A stretch of 40,709 nt of DNA, from assembly GCA_964507325.1 (NCBI GenBank), contig CAZDQL010000058.1, positions 1 through 40,709 on the forward strand, given 5' to 3'. The notes under the pieces are model-generated. The model was not told the DNA's origin. It did no database searches and saw only the letters and a program-made list of their open reading frames with translations. Source of the DNA: CAZDQL01 sp964507325. GTDB taxonomy: Bacteria; Planctomycetota; UBA1135; GCA-002686595. A program made the translations under genes and the position numbers. Positions within the stretch are counted from its first letter, which is position 1. Each line of letters opens with the position of its first letter. Shown in pieces: positions 31,401 to 40,709 of this stretch.

Positions 31401-32230
31401 CCCTGGCCGCCCTGGCGGAGCGCGTCACCGAGCTCAGGACCCAGCTCGACAAGATCGGACCGGTCAACGTCGAGGCGGTCCACGAGCTGGAGGAGGTGCA
31501 GGGGCGACTCGAGTTCCTCGAGGGGCAGGTCAAGGACCTGGCGGACGCGCGTCGCTCCCTGGCGGAGACGATCACTCGCATCGACTCGGAGAGCCGGCGG
31601 CTCTTCCTGGAGACCTTCGAGGAGGTACGCAGCAACTTCCAGCGCATCTTCCGCCGGCTCTTCGGCGGCGGTCGGGCGGACGTCATGCTCGACGACGAAG
31701 TCGACGTCCTGGAGGCGGGGATCGAGATCGTCGCCCGCCCCCCCGGCCGCGAGATGCTCTCGATCGGGTTGCTCTCGGGGGGACAGCGCACGCTGACCGC
31801 CCTGGCCCTGCTCTTCGCGGTCTTCGAGGCGCGCCCGAGTCCCTTCTGCGTGCTGGACGAGGTCGACGCGGCGCTGGACGACGCCAACATCGATCGTTTC
31901 CTGGGGATGCTCGACACCTTCCTCGAGTCGACCCAGTTCATCGTGGTGACCCACAACAAGGGCACGATGTCCGCATGTGAGACGCTCTACGGGGTGACGA
32001 TGCAGATCAAGGGGGTCTCGAGCTTCGTCACCGTCGAGCTGGACGAGGTGGAGGAGTTCGTCCCCGGCGAGACCACGGGCAAGGCCCGCGAACGGATCGA
32101 CGGAGTCGCGACCGACGACCGGGAGAGCGGCGAGCCCGTCGTGGAGCTGCAGCCCGCCCGAACGCAGCGGGATGGCTCCCTGGAGGGGGGCACGATGGTG
32201 CGCGCCGCGGCGGCGGATCGGAACGAATAG
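28442..32230 (+). CDS. smc: chromosome segregation protein SMC
   Basis: A 1262-aa SMC ATPase that compacts and separates chromosomes, normally with ScpA/ScpB. The N-terminal head has MRLKRLELHGFKSFADRT and Walker A GPNGCGKS (32-39). Two long coiled coils (Glu/Arg/Ala rich) flank a hinge at about 500-690 that contains LARALDVALGERAQMLVA and later LLDRAGMVGGYRA. The C-terminal head has LSGGQ at 1111-1115 and Walker B CVLDEVDAALDD (Asp1139). The protein is somewhat longer than the common ~1180 aa and has a charged C-terminal tail of about 70 residues. The ATG at 28442 gives the canonical start, 11 nt after the previous stop. Confidence 0.97.
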   Translation: MRLKRLELHGFKSFADRTVMNFGQQRLTGIVGPNGCGKSNVVDAVRWILGETRPTSMRGSGMVDVIFKGSASRPPQSVAEATMVLDNGGEVIPERGAEVAITRRLYKTGEGEYLIDGERVRLKDVRDMLFDTGLGSRGYAVLEQGRIDAVLSANPIARRVIFEEAAGISRYRQRRHEAELKLKRVEQDVERLEDLIRELRSRSRSLKIQAGKAQRYVRARSEWTSERTRFLRHRLALLDGSLAQLAPRLTELDGDLGELRELRSECEAEVALREEERSATVAQLDRVGNERSQAAGQLSALDERKSQLALRVRSWRSSAEEEAQRARALEGQLEERRDEHARLEQELATTRVQLEAAEKAARELSERSRELGRSYRQARKEAAEHNDLVLARLHERTASENAVRHLEGARGPAQNRLERAREKLTEVEGAAELVRVEAQGIADRVTEGEDRLLATEDEHERLRDFRERVAEELETAREVRRERELERAGLVARIESLLDREAELATFSEGTRRVLEVVENGTADDTGAPPCGADQLAGILADHLKIELRLARALDVALGERAQMLVASDARVALDLLAWLGAREAGQVGVLLPGGIAPARESALAPDLASLAGEGGGVEGRLCDLVRCHDRLRPLVEALLADVLVVADLERALELAEREPGWRFVTPRGELLDRAGMVGGYRAVTQGPVGRRSTAADLAEEVDTLERRLAGDGEEVAALESRLQEQGQAVERAADCREVARRELADLEGILRAARARLADQDAARIEHGREVEHAQAEVARLDAELEAQREERDAAQRAYERENQLLEQMEVDRHRMEERREALSREESRAHVELTRLQGELSALRRRQEDLARRVTEDEQEVTRADGRAKDYEANAESGDEEGERIAVDAARLAEERGALELRLDELREVERTGAERIREMRERAEEVQRSLDLVAERLSEARLEAQRLELARTELFERSREELDLDADALRADFEPEPELAAEDALAALAERVTELRTQLDKIGPVNVEAVHELEEVQGRLEFLEGQVKDLADARRSLAETITRIDSESRRLFLETFEEVRSNFQRIFRRLFGGGRADVMLDDEVDVLEAGIEIVARPPGREMLSIGLLSGGQRTLTALALLFAVFEARPSPFCVLDEVDAALDDANIDRFLGMLDTFLESTQFIVVTHNKGTMSACETLYGVTMQIKGVSSFVTVELDEVEEFVPGETTGKARERIDGVATDDRESGEPVVELQPARTQRDGSLEGGTMVRAAAADRNE

Positions 32231-32521
32231 GCCGCTCCCGACTCGAGGAGCGCACTCCGTCGAAGCGGTCGTTCTGGCAGTGCAAAAGCGCGGAAGCGCG
32301 CTTGTGCGCAACTTCTTCCCACCGCGATCCCGCGCTGAGACGCCCTTCTACTCCCCGGCTTTTGGCCTATAGGGAGGTGGGAATGTCGCCCCGGACTCGC
32401 GAGCACCGGCGGCGCTCGGTTCCGCGTCCCACGCTCAGGGATGGCGGTGCCCGCAGCCGATTTCAGTAGCAGCACTGTGTCCTCCCCGGCCAGGAGGGCC
32501 GCCCCCGACGGTGAACATTCC
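32231..32521 (+). other. 291-nt non-coding gap between smc and prkA
   Basis: No convincing gene in any frame. It contains a 7-bp hairpin at 32286-32303 and a TATAGG (32368-32373) that could be a -10 box, although no -35 box stands at the right distance. A promoter for the prkA block, possibly read by an alternative sigma factor, must lie here or the block reads through from smc. Confidence 0.5.
32286..32303 (+). terminator. hairpin after smc, possible terminator
   Basis: AAGCGCG and CGCGCTT pair around GAAG; a further GCA/TGC pairing extends the stem after one mismatch. It sits 55 nt after the smc stop. The following CTTCTTCCC is only mildly T-rich, so termination strength is uncertain. Confidence 0.35.
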
Positions 32522-34576
<2,055 letters not shown>

Positions 34577-34590
34577 GCGCGGAGGGCGAG

Positions 34591-35709
34591 ATGGGCCAGC
34601 AGGTCTTCAGGATGGAGCGCGATCGGGCGCGCTTCCGTGACATCGTCCGCGGGCGACTGCGCCAGGACCTGCGCAAGTACCTGTGCACCTCCGAGCTCCT
34701 GGGGCGCCAGGGCAAGCACGCCATCTCGATCCCCATCCCCCAGATCGAGCTGCCGCGCTTCCGCTTCGGCGAGAACCGCGGCACCGGAGTGGGGCAGGGC
34801 AGCGGCGAGGACGGACAGTCCAGCGACGGTGAGGGCGGCGAGAGCGAAGGGGTCGGCAGCGCCGGAGATCAGCCGGGACGCCACGTCCTGGAGGTCGAGG
34901 TGGAGCTCGACGAGCTGGCCGAGATGCTGGGGGCCGAGCTGGAGCTGCCCAACATCCAGCCGCGCGGCGCCCGGCAGCTCAACACGGAGGGGGGCACCTA
35001 CACCGGCATCCGCCGCCAGGGCCCCCAGTCCCTGCGCCACTTCCGCCGCACCTATCGCCGCGCCCTGCGGCGCACCATCGCCCAGGGTGACTGGGATCCC
35101 GAGAACCCGCGGGTGCTCCCCATCCCCGACGACGCGCGCTTCCGGGCGCGGCGCACCCAGCCGCGGCCCGAGTCGTCGGCGGTGATCTTCCACATGATGG
35201 ACGTCTCGGGGTCGATGGGGCGCGAGCAGAAGGACATCGTGCGCATCGAGGCCTTCTGGATCGATACCTGGCTGCGCAGCCAGTACGAGAACCTGGAGGT
35301 GGTCTACATCGTCCACGACGCGATCGCCAAGATCGTCGACCAGGAGGCCTTCTTCCACCTGCGCGAGTCGGGCGGGACCAAGATCTCCAGCGCCTACGAG
35401 CTGTGCCTCAAGCTGATCCGCGAGCGCTACCGGCCGGACAACTGGAACATCTACCCCTTCCACTACTCCGACGGTGACAACTGGTCGGCGCGCGACACCG
35501 AGCGCTGCGTGGGGATGCTCTTGGACGAGATCCTGCCGCGCGTCAACCAGTTCTGCTACGGGCAGGTCAAGAGCGCCTACGGCTCGGGGCAGTTCAAGAA
35601 GGACCTCGACACCGCCCTGGGCCACGACGAGCGCGTGGTCACCGCCGCGGTCAACAGCCGGGAGGAGATCGCGGACTCGATCCGGTCCTTCCTGGGGAAG
35701 GGGCGCTGA
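34591..35709 (+). CDS. YeaH/YhbH family protein (DUF444, VWA domain)
   Basis: A 372-aa protein of the YeaH/YhbH family (PF04285). The N-terminus (FRDIVRGRLRQDLRKYL) and the IPIPQIELPRFRFGEN segment are conserved. A Gly/Ser/Glu-rich flexible stretch follows at about 65-95. The C-terminal half is a von Willebrand A domain with the metal site D204-VSGSMG, then GGTKISSAYELC and FHYSDGDNW. It probably works as a partner of the PrkA kinase; biochemical function is not settled in any organism. It lies 14 nt after prkA, and its stop overlaps the spoVR ATG by one base. Confidence 0.93.
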   Translation: MGQQVFRMERDRARFRDIVRGRLRQDLRKYLCTSELLGRQGKHAISIPIPQIELPRFRFGENRGTGVGQGSGEDGQSSDGEGGESEGVGSAGDQPGRHVLEVEVELDELAEMLGAELELPNIQPRGARQLNTEGGTYTGIRRQGPQSLRHFRRTYRRALRRTIAQGDWDPENPRVLPIPDDARFRARRTQPRPESSAVIFHMMDVSGSMGREQKDIVRIEAFWIDTWLRSQYENLEVVYIVHDAIAKIVDQEAFFHLRESGGTKISSAYELCLKLIRERYRPDNWNIYPFHYSDGDNWSARDTERCVGMLLDEILPRVNQFCYGQVKSAYGSGQFKKDLDTALGHDERVVTAAVNSREEIADSIRSFLGKGR

Positions 35710-37118
35710 TGGCCTCCGCTTCCCTGCCCGATGATCTGCGCGCCGAGGCGCGGCGTGTCGAGGCGCTGGCGCGCGGCGTGGGACTCGACTTCTTCGACGT
35801 CGTGTTCGAGATGCTGGATGCGGCGGACGTGAACGCCGTGGCGGCCTACGGGGGCTTCCCCGTGCGCTACCCCTCCTGGCGCTTCGGCATGGAGTTCGAG
35901 CGGCTGCAGAAGGGCTACCGCTACGGCCTCTCGAAGATCTACGAGCTGGTGATCAACAACGATCCCACCTACGCCTACCTGGTGCGCTCCAACTCGCTCA
36001 TGGAGCAGAAGCTGGTCATGGCCCACGTCTTCGGGCACGCCGACTTCTTCAAGCACAACGTCTGGTTCTCGCCGACGGAGCGCCGCATGGTCGAGGTGAT
36101 GGAGCGCCACGCCGGGAAGGTGCGCGAGCTGACCGACCGCCTGGGGCAGGAGTCGATCGAGCGCTTCTTCGACCTGGCGCTCTCCCTCGACACCCTGGTG
36201 GATCCCTACCTGCCGCTGCGGCGCGGCTCCGGGTCGCACGCCCCGGTGGCCTCCGCGGAGGGCATCGCCGAACGGGCGCGCCGCGCCTTCGAGGCGCGCT
36301 GGGGAGACGGCGCCCCCGAGCCCGGAAGCGGGGACGATGGCGCCCCCCCGGGCCGCGCAGGTGTGCCCACCTACGACGTACTGGGTTTCCTCTTGGAGGA
36401 GGCGCCTCTGGAGTCCTGGCAGGCGGAGATCCTGCGCATCGTGCGCAGCGAGGCCTACTACTTCGCCCCCCAGCGCATGACCAGGATCGCGAACGAGGGC
36501 TGGGCCAGCTTCTGGCACTCCAAGCTCCTGACGGGGGGCATCCTGGGGCCGTCGGAGATCGTGGAGTTCGCCGATTGCCACGCGGGGGCGACCGCCGTGT
36601 CGCCGGGGCAGCTCAACCCCTACAGGTTGGGGATCGAGCTCTACCGCCACGCCGAGGAGCAGGGCCAGGACGTCTTCCGCCTGCGGCGGGTGCACAACGA
36701 CGTCTCCTTCATCGACGAGATCGTCGACGCGTCCTTCGCCGCCAATAACCAGCTCTTCGTCTACCGCACCAGTCCCCGCACGGGCGAGACCGAGGTCACC
36801 GACCGCTCCTGGAGGGGGGTCAAGGAGGGTCTCTTGCGCGAGCTGTCCTGGTGCGGCTCGCCGCGCATCGAGCTGGTCGACGTGGACGGGGACGGGGAGC
36901 TGCGCTTCGTGCACCACCACGAGGGTCGCGACCTCAAGCTCGACGAAGCGGGGGAGATCCTGAAGCAGCTGGCGCGCATCTGGCGTCGGCCGGTGCACCT
37001 CCTGACCCTCGACGAGGGGCAGGGGCGGCGGATCTCGAGCGACGGCGAGACGATCTCGATGGTGGAGACCAAGAGCGCCGAGGAGGCCTGCGGCGGCCCG
37101 CGGGCGGCCGCTTCGTAA
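35709..37118 (+). CDS. SpoVR/YcgB family protein
   Basis: A 469-aa SpoVR-family protein (PF04293), a bit short of the ~510 aa of YcgB. Conserved blocks are LDFFDVVFEMLDAADVNAVAAYGG, FPVRYPSWRFGMEFE, YGLSKIYELVINNDPTYAYL, MAHVFGHADFFKHN, PQRMTRIANEGWASFWH and NPYRLGIELYRH. In Bacillus the homologue is needed for spore cortex; in non-spore-formers it travels with PrkA and YeaH and its role is unknown. A Gly/Pro/Asp-rich insert near 200-220 (APEPGSGDDGAPPG) is less conserved. The ATG overlaps the preceding stop (TGATG). Confidence 0.94.
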   Translation: MASASLPDDLRAEARRVEALARGVGLDFFDVVFEMLDAADVNAVAAYGGFPVRYPSWRFGMEFERLQKGYRYGLSKIYELVINNDPTYAYLVRSNSLMEQKLVMAHVFGHADFFKHNVWFSPTERRMVEVMERHAGKVRELTDRLGQESIERFFDLALSLDTLVDPYLPLRRGSGSHAPVASAEGIAERARRAFEARWGDGAPEPGSGDDGAPPGRAGVPTYDVLGFLLEEAPLESWQAEILRIVRSEAYYFAPQRMTRIANEGWASFWHSKLLTGGILGPSEIVEFADCHAGATAVSPGQLNPYRLGIELYRHAEEQGQDVFRLRRVHNDVSFIDEIVDASFAANNQLFVYRTSPRTGETEVTDRSWRGVKEGLLRELSWCGSPRIELVDVDGDGELRFVHHHEGRDLKLDEAGEILKQLARIWRRPVHLLTLDEGQGRRISSDGETISMVETKSAEEACGGPRAAAS

Positions 37119-37170
37119 CGCCGGTCTCGCGTCTTGCACGCGCCGCGCGAGACCTTCAGGCTCTGCGGGC

Positions 37171-38103
37171 ATGATCCGCCACGAACTCTCCTGGTCCGCC
37201 TCACGCTCCGCCACCTTCGACGTCTGCCGCCGGCGCTACTACCTGCACTACTACGGTTCCTGGAGGGGCTGGGAGAGGAACGCTTCCGGCGACCAGCGGC
37301 GCGCCTGGCTCCTGAAGAAGATGACGCGCATGCCGATGCTCGCCGGCGATCTGGTGCATCAGGCGATCGCGCGCTGGTTCGAGGGGCGTCGGCTGGGGGT
37401 GCGAGGCACCCGGGACGAGGCGATCGCCTGGGCCACCGCCGAGCTGCGCGCCAAGTACAAGGAATCGCGCGACGGCAAGTGGAAGCTGCGCCCCGCGCGC
37501 CTCTGCCACCTGGCGGAGCACCACTACCGCGAAGCGCGCATCGACGAGGCCAGCGGAGCGGCGGGGGAGTACGGCAAGCGCTTCGTGACACGCATCCGCG
37601 ACTGCCTGACCACCTTCTTCGACCACCCCGACCTGGAGGATGTGCGCGCCGCTGCTCCCGGGGACTACCTGGCCTTCGAGGAGATGCAGACCTTCGAGCT
37701 CTTCGGGACCAAGGTCTACGCCGTCCCCGACTTCGCCCTGCGCCGCCCCGCGGGGGCACTGCTCTACGACTGGAAGACCGGCGCCCCACGGGAGGAGGAC
37801 CGCTTCCAACTGGCGGTCTACGCCCTCTTCGCCAGGGACGCCTGGGGGATCGACCCCGCTGAGGTGACCTGTCGCGACGTCTACCTGGAGCGGGGCGAGC
37901 AGCGCGAGGTGTGCCTCGATCCGGCCGAGCGCGAGGCGGTGCTGGAGCGCATCCAGACCTCCCTGCAGGCGATGGGAGCCGTGCACTTCGACGCCGACGT
38001 GAATCCCGGGGATCCGGAGGGCTTCCCGCTGCGCGTCGAGGACGAGGACGGCGGCCGGGAGTGCGGCACCTGCAACTACCGCGAGCTCTGCGGGAGGGAG
38101 TGA
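37171..38103 (+). CDS. PD-(D/E)XK nuclease with four-cysteine Fe-S site (RecB/AddB/Cas4-like)
   Basis: A 310-aa stand-alone nuclease of the PDDEXK_1 group (PF12705). It begins SWSASRSATFDVCRRRYYLHYY, the typical start of AddB/RecB-like nuclease domains. The active site is P186-D187 and D200-W-K202 (DWKTG), followed by QLAVYAL (the Q-motif) and preceded by LVHQAI (His). Four cysteines, C19, C298, C301 and C307, sit one at the front and three at the end, as in the [4Fe-4S]-stapled nucleases AddB and Cas4. There are no helicase or cas genes nearby. Its 52-nt distance from spoVR suggests cotranscription with the PrkA block, which I find unusual. DNA repair or processing is the likely role. Confidence 0.85.
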   Translation: MIRHELSWSASRSATFDVCRRRYYLHYYGSWRGWERNASGDQRRAWLLKKMTRMPMLAGDLVHQAIARWFEGRRLGVRGTRDEAIAWATAELRAKYKESRDGKWKLRPARLCHLAEHHYREARIDEASGAAGEYGKRFVTRIRDCLTTFFDHPDLEDVRAAAPGDYLAFEEMQTFELFGTKVYAVPDFALRRPAGALLYDWKTGAPREEDRFQLAVYALFARDAWGIDPAEVTCRDVYLERGEQREVCLDPAEREAVLERIQTSLQAMGAVHFDADVNPGDPEGFPLRVEDEDGGRECGTCNYRELCGRE

Positions 38104-38104
38104 G

Positions 38105-38371
38105 CTACAGGCCGCACGCCAGGACTTCCAAGGGCGCGGCCAAGACCAGGAGCAGCAAACCCACCAGGACCAGGCCTCCCATGATCGCCGTGCGCTTGGT
38201 GTGGCGCAGCTCCGCCACCTCCTGGGGGTGGGGGTTCTTCAGGCCGCAGTGCGGGCAGTGGGAGACGTGGAACAGCTCGCGGTCCAAGAGACCGACCGGT
38301 GCTGCCACGGGCTTCTGACACCCCTTGCAGGGCGCCAGGCCGTGGAGCAAGAGCGCCAGCGCATCACCCAT
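38105..38371 (-). CDS. small zinc-ribbon membrane protein, hypothetical
   Basis: An 88-aa protein with two Cys pairs, C15-KG-C18 and C39-PH-C42, forming a likely zinc ribbon, and one C-terminal transmembrane helix at about 64-85 (GGLVLVGLLLLVLAAPLEV). The start at 38371 is supported by a strong Shine-Dalgarno, GAGGAGGAGG, a few bases upstream on the - strand. That is rare in this window, where most genes lack one. It converges with the nuclease gene one base after that gene's stop. Function unknown. Confidence 0.65.
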   Translation of the reverse strand: MGDALALLLHGLAPCKGCQKPVAAPVGLLDRELFHVSHCPHCGLKNPHPQEVAELRHTKRTAIMGGLVLVGLLLLVLAAPLEVLACGL

Positions 38372-38452
38372 GACCTCCTCCTCGACCCCCTGGCTCGCCA
38401 CCCTGCAACGAAATTGCAAATTCCTAGCCTGGTGACCCCCCTCTGGACCGAC

Positions 38453-38458
38453 TAGACT
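38453..38458 (+). promoter_or_regulatory. -10 element (TAGACT) just upstream of the GT2 gene
   Basis: TAGACT ends 7 nt before the ATG at 38466, the same spacing as at miaA, and would produce a leaderless transcript. The region 38405-38426 is locally AT-rich. Confidence 0.3.
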
Positions 38459-38465
38459 TCCCGCG

Positions 38466-39362
38466 ATGGGGGACCCGCGCGTCTCGATCTGCATCCCTAC
38501 CCTGAACGCGGAAGGCGATCTCGCCCAGCTCCTGCCGGCCCTGGCGCGGCAGAGGATCGAGGGGGGCTTCGAGCTGGTGGTCGTCGACTCCGACTCGAGC
38601 GACTGCACGCGCCAGCTCCTGCGGCGCGCCGGAGCGCGCCTGACCTGGATCCCGCGTCACGAGTTCCGACACGGACCCACTCGCAACCGTCTGGCCGCCT
38701 CGGCGCGCGGGGAGCTCCTGGTCTTCCTCACCCAGGACGCCGTCCCGGAAGGGGACGACTTCCTGCAGCGACTGACGGCCCCCCTCGACGATCCGGCGGT
38801 GGCCGGGGCCACCGCGCGCGTGCTCCCCAAGCTGGACGACGACCCCCTCACCGCCCGCACCGTGCTCTCCCGCCCCGAGGCTTCCGAGCGCTGCTCCGTT
38901 CTGAGCCCGGACGACCCCGAGCAACCGCGCTTCAACGACGTCGCCAGCGCCGTGCGCTCCGAGGCCCTCGCCGAGCTGCCCTTCCCCGACCTCGTCTTCG
39001 GCGAGGACGTCGCTTGGGCGGAGAGCGCCCTGAAGCGCGGCTGGAAGCTCGCCTTCGCCGCCGACGCCGTGGTGCGCCACGCCCACCGCTACGGTCCCGC
39101 CCAGGCCTTCGAACGCTACCGCCTGGACGCCGCCTTCCACCGCCGCCACCACGGCCGGCGCCTGCGCCCGGGCCCCGTCGGCGTCCTGCGCGGCTGGGCC
39201 TTCGAGCTCGGCCAGGACTGGCGCTACGTGGCTCGCCACGGGGGCTGGCTGCACCTCCTCCGGGCCCCGTTCCTGCGGGGCGCCCAGGTCCTGGGGCAGC
39301 TCTTCGGCAGCCGGGGCTGGCGGGGGCTCCCGGGGGCCGAGAGGACCCGTGAGTTCACCTGA
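38466..39362 (+). CDS. family 2 glycosyltransferase (rhamnosyltransferase-like)
   Basis: A 298-aa GT2 enzyme with a GT-A fold. ICIPTLNAEGDL starts the nucleotide-binding half, VVVDSDSSDCT carries the first acidic pair, TQDA (89-92) is the DXD-like segment, and FGED (178-181) supplies the catalytic Asp region, followed by AWAESALKRGWKLAF. FNDVASAVR is shared with the next glycosyltransferase. The C-terminal His/Arg-rich stretch (FHRRHHGRRLRPG) may sit on the membrane surface. It likely builds envelope polysaccharide; the donor sugar is unknown. No Shine-Dalgarno; TAGACT lies 7 nt upstream. Confidence 0.88.
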   Translation: MGDPRVSICIPTLNAEGDLAQLLPALARQRIEGGFELVVVDSDSSDCTRQLLRRAGARLTWIPRHEFRHGPTRNRLAASARGELLVFLTQDAVPEGDDFLQRLTAPLDDPAVAGATARVLPKLDDDPLTARTVLSRPEASERCSVLSPDDPEQPRFNDVASAVRSEALAELPFPDLVFGEDVAWAESALKRGWKLAFAADAVVRHAHRYGPAQAFERYRLDAAFHRRHHGRRLRPGPVGVLRGWAFELGQDWRYVARHGGWLHLLRAPFLRGAQVLGQLFGSRGWRGLPGAERTREFT

Positions 39363-39680
39363 GGGGGGCTTCAAAAGGGTTCTTCGCGGGTGGTTGCGCA
39401 CAGCCCCAGGGAGTAGCTTCCTGAACTGCCCCCCTTCCGTGTGCATCTCAGACGTCGACGATCCGTCTCCCGTGCTCGAGCCCTCGCTCAGGGCGCCTCA
39501 CGACAGCGGTCGGTGCGGCGCCGGTCCAGCACTGCGTCCGCGGGGCCTCAGTCGAGTGCTGAGCGCTCCAAATCCCTGACAGCAAATGGGTTACAGCGAG
39601 GATCCTGTCAAGAAGCACAACCAAGGGGGGCAGTCCAGTAGGTCTCAACTTCCTGGGCCGCGCCCTCCGATGCCTCTCCC
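39363..39680 (+). other. 318-nt non-coding gap between the two glycosyltransferase genes
   Basis: No credible gene. The stretch 39560-39640 is less GC-rich than its surroundings and holds an inverted TGACAG (39577-39582) / CTGTCA (39605-39610). I could not place a convincing promoter, although one is expected for the downstream gene. Confidence 0.5.
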
Positions 39681-40709
39681 ATGCGCCCCATCCGCTCGGT
39701 CTCCGTCCTGATTCCCACCTGGCAGGGGCTGGGATTCCTGGGGCGCCTCCTGGGCGCCCTGGAGGAGCAGCGTCTGGACCTGCCCTGGGACGTGGCCGTG
39801 GTGGACTCCGGCTCCACCGACGGCACCTGGGAGCACCTCCAGGCCTGGGCCGCCTCCGCGCCGGTCGAGGTCGATCTGCACCGCATCCACGGGGTGGAAT
39901 TCGACCACGGGGACACGCGCAACCTCCTGGCCGCCCGCACGAGCGGCGACCTGCTCGTGTACCTGACCCAGGACGCGATCCCCTCTTCGCCGCGCTGGCT
40001 GGCGACCCTGGTGGCGAACTTCGACGATCCGGAGGTGGGGGGGGTGACCTGCCGCAACGTGCCGCGCCCGGATGCCCGGCTGTTGACGCGCGTCTTCAGC
40101 GCAGACGACCCGGGCTACGCTGAGGAGCGGCGCGTCACTCGCATCGCCGATCCCGAGGCGTACGCCGCTGCCGATCCCTACGAGCGGCGGTTGCTCTACA
40201 ACTTCAACGACGTCGCCTCGGCGATCCGCCGCGAGCTCTGGGAGCGCCATCCCTTCCCTCGCACCTCCTTCGGAGAGGACATCCTGATGGCGCGCGCCCT
40301 GCTCGAGGCGGGGTTCGCGATCGTGCACGACGCCGAGGCCACCGTCGAGCACAGCCACGACTACGGGCGGGACGAGCTCTACCGGCGCGGACGGATCGAC
40401 GGCCGCTTCAATGCGGAATGGCTCGACCGCCGCTGCCTCGAGCGGGAGGGGGACGTGGAGGTCCTGGTGGAGCGCGTCGCTCGCGGGGACGCCACGGCGA
40501 TCGGCGCTCTCGGACTGCCCCCGGCGCAGGCGGGGCGCCTCCTGGACCAGAGTCGCCACCTGCGCCGCGCGGTCTTCCAGGGCCTCTACGACGGCGGGAC
40601 GAGCCCCGTGCGTCATCCGGGCACCGCCCTGCTGGAGCGGACCGATCTCTCGGTGCTCTTCGTCGTGCACGGGTTTCCCCCGGACACTTGGGCCGGGACC
40701 GAGATCTAC
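39681..40709 (+). CDS. GT2 glycosyltransferase fused to a GT4-type domain (3' end outside the window)
   Basis: Open to the window edge, 343 codons seen. Residues 1 to about 235 are a GT2 domain close to the preceding gene's: VLIPTWQG, VVDSGSTDGT, TQDA (96-99), FNDVASAIRRE and FGED (197-200). A linker of about 85 residues follows (GRFNAEWLDRRC and helices with Leu/Arg). The last 20 visible residues, SVLFVVHGFPPDTWAGTEIY, match the opening of GT4 enzymes (VHxFPP...GGTE.Y). So the protein looks like a two-module glycosyltransferase adding two sugars in succession. I took the ATG at 39681; an ATG at 39670 is in another frame. Loss of the C-terminus is due to the window only. Confidence 0.82.
   Translation, partial: MRPIRSVSVLIPTWQGLGFLGRLLGALEEQRLDLPWDVAVVDSGSTDGTWEHLQAWAASAPVEVDLHRIHGVEFDHGDTRNLLAARTSGDLLVYLTQDAIPSSPRWLATLVANFDDPEVGGVTCRNVPRPDARLLTRVFSADDPGYAEERRVTRIADPEAYAAADPYERRLLYNFNDVASAIRRELWERHPFPRTSFGEDILMARALLEAGFAIVHDAEATVEHSHDYGRDELYRRGRIDGRFNAEWLDRRCLEREGDVEVLVERVARGDATAIGALGLPPAQAGRLLDQSRHLRRAVFQGLYDGGTSPVRHPGTALLERTDLSVLFVVHGFPPDTWAGTEIY

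Noticed and set aside
28427..32311. Very long open frame on the - strand opposite smc
   Set aside because: GC-rich codon bias leaves the antisense frame free of stops; it has no recognisable motif, while the + strand encodes a full SMC.
32441..32521. Earlier ATG for PrkA
   Set aside because: The 27 added residues (Ser/Ala-rich) are not PrkA-like, and homology begins at the ATG at 32522.
37171..38103. Cas4 nuclease / CRISPR association
   Set aside because: The four-Cys staple is Cas4-like, but no cas1, cas2, other cas gene or repeat array is present, and the length exceeds typical Cas4.
39363..39680. Short open frames between the glycosyltransferase genes
   Set aside because: No ribosome site, motif or codon bias; translations are random-looking.

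Overview
This is a very GC-rich (roughly 70% by eye) bacterial chromosome segment, densely coded and mostly on the + strand, with many 1- and 4-base gene overlaps and frequent GTG/TTG starts. Several traits together suggest Planctomycetota or a neighbouring deep lineage: menaquinone-type UbiX/UbiA/UbiE genes, a tricorn-like secreted S41 peptidase, the PrkA-YeaH-SpoVR block, and TQDA-type GT2 enzymes. This placement is inference, since no rRNA or other marker is present. I saw no tRNA, rRNA, CRISPR array, transposase or phage gene.

Region by region. (1) 1-3025 holds a tightly overlapping quinone operon: UbiE/MenG methyltransferase, a CPBP membrane protease, UbiX flavin prenyltransferase and UbiA prenyltransferase. 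It runs on into holA (DNA polymerase III delta) and mutL. (2) 6021-11144 is a self-contained catabolic operon: a promoter and a TetR-type palindrome, a TetR regulator, two 2-hydroxyacyl-CoA dehydratase-family subunits that look like benzoyl-CoA reductase BcrC and BcrB, two ASKHA ATPase/activator subunits with both cluster cysteines, and an 81-residue Cys-motif protein. (3) 11280-16969 carries a tricorn-like protease, a tandem pair of related secreted proteins of unknown function and a small membrane protein. (4) 16994-21436 carries a LolA-like exported protein (- strand), miaA, a lipoprotein (- strand), nadD and a WecA/MraY-type sugar-phosphate transferase. (5) 21477-32230 carries a metallophosphoesterase, yidC, a palindromic hairpin element, mnmE, nrdR, an unusual NrdD-like protein and smc. 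(6) 32522-38103 carries PrkA kinase, the YeaH VWA protein, SpoVR and an Fe-S PD-(D/E)XK nuclease. (7) 38105-40709 carries a small zinc-ribbon membrane protein (- strand), a GT2 glycosyltransferase, and a second GT2 that appears fused to a GT4 domain and runs off the window.

The most notable points are as follows. The TetR-controlled ATP-dependent aryl-CoA reductase operon has an operator that overlaps the regulator's own start codon. The NrdD-family protein beside nrdR keeps two ATP-cone-like regions and a GCR cysteine but stops before the zinc/glycyl-radical domain. The secreted pair arose by tandem duplication and belongs to no family I recognise. A three-hairpin palindromic element is wedged against the mnmE start. 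The terminal gene is a GT2-GT4 fusion. The housekeeping genes look intact and ordinary.
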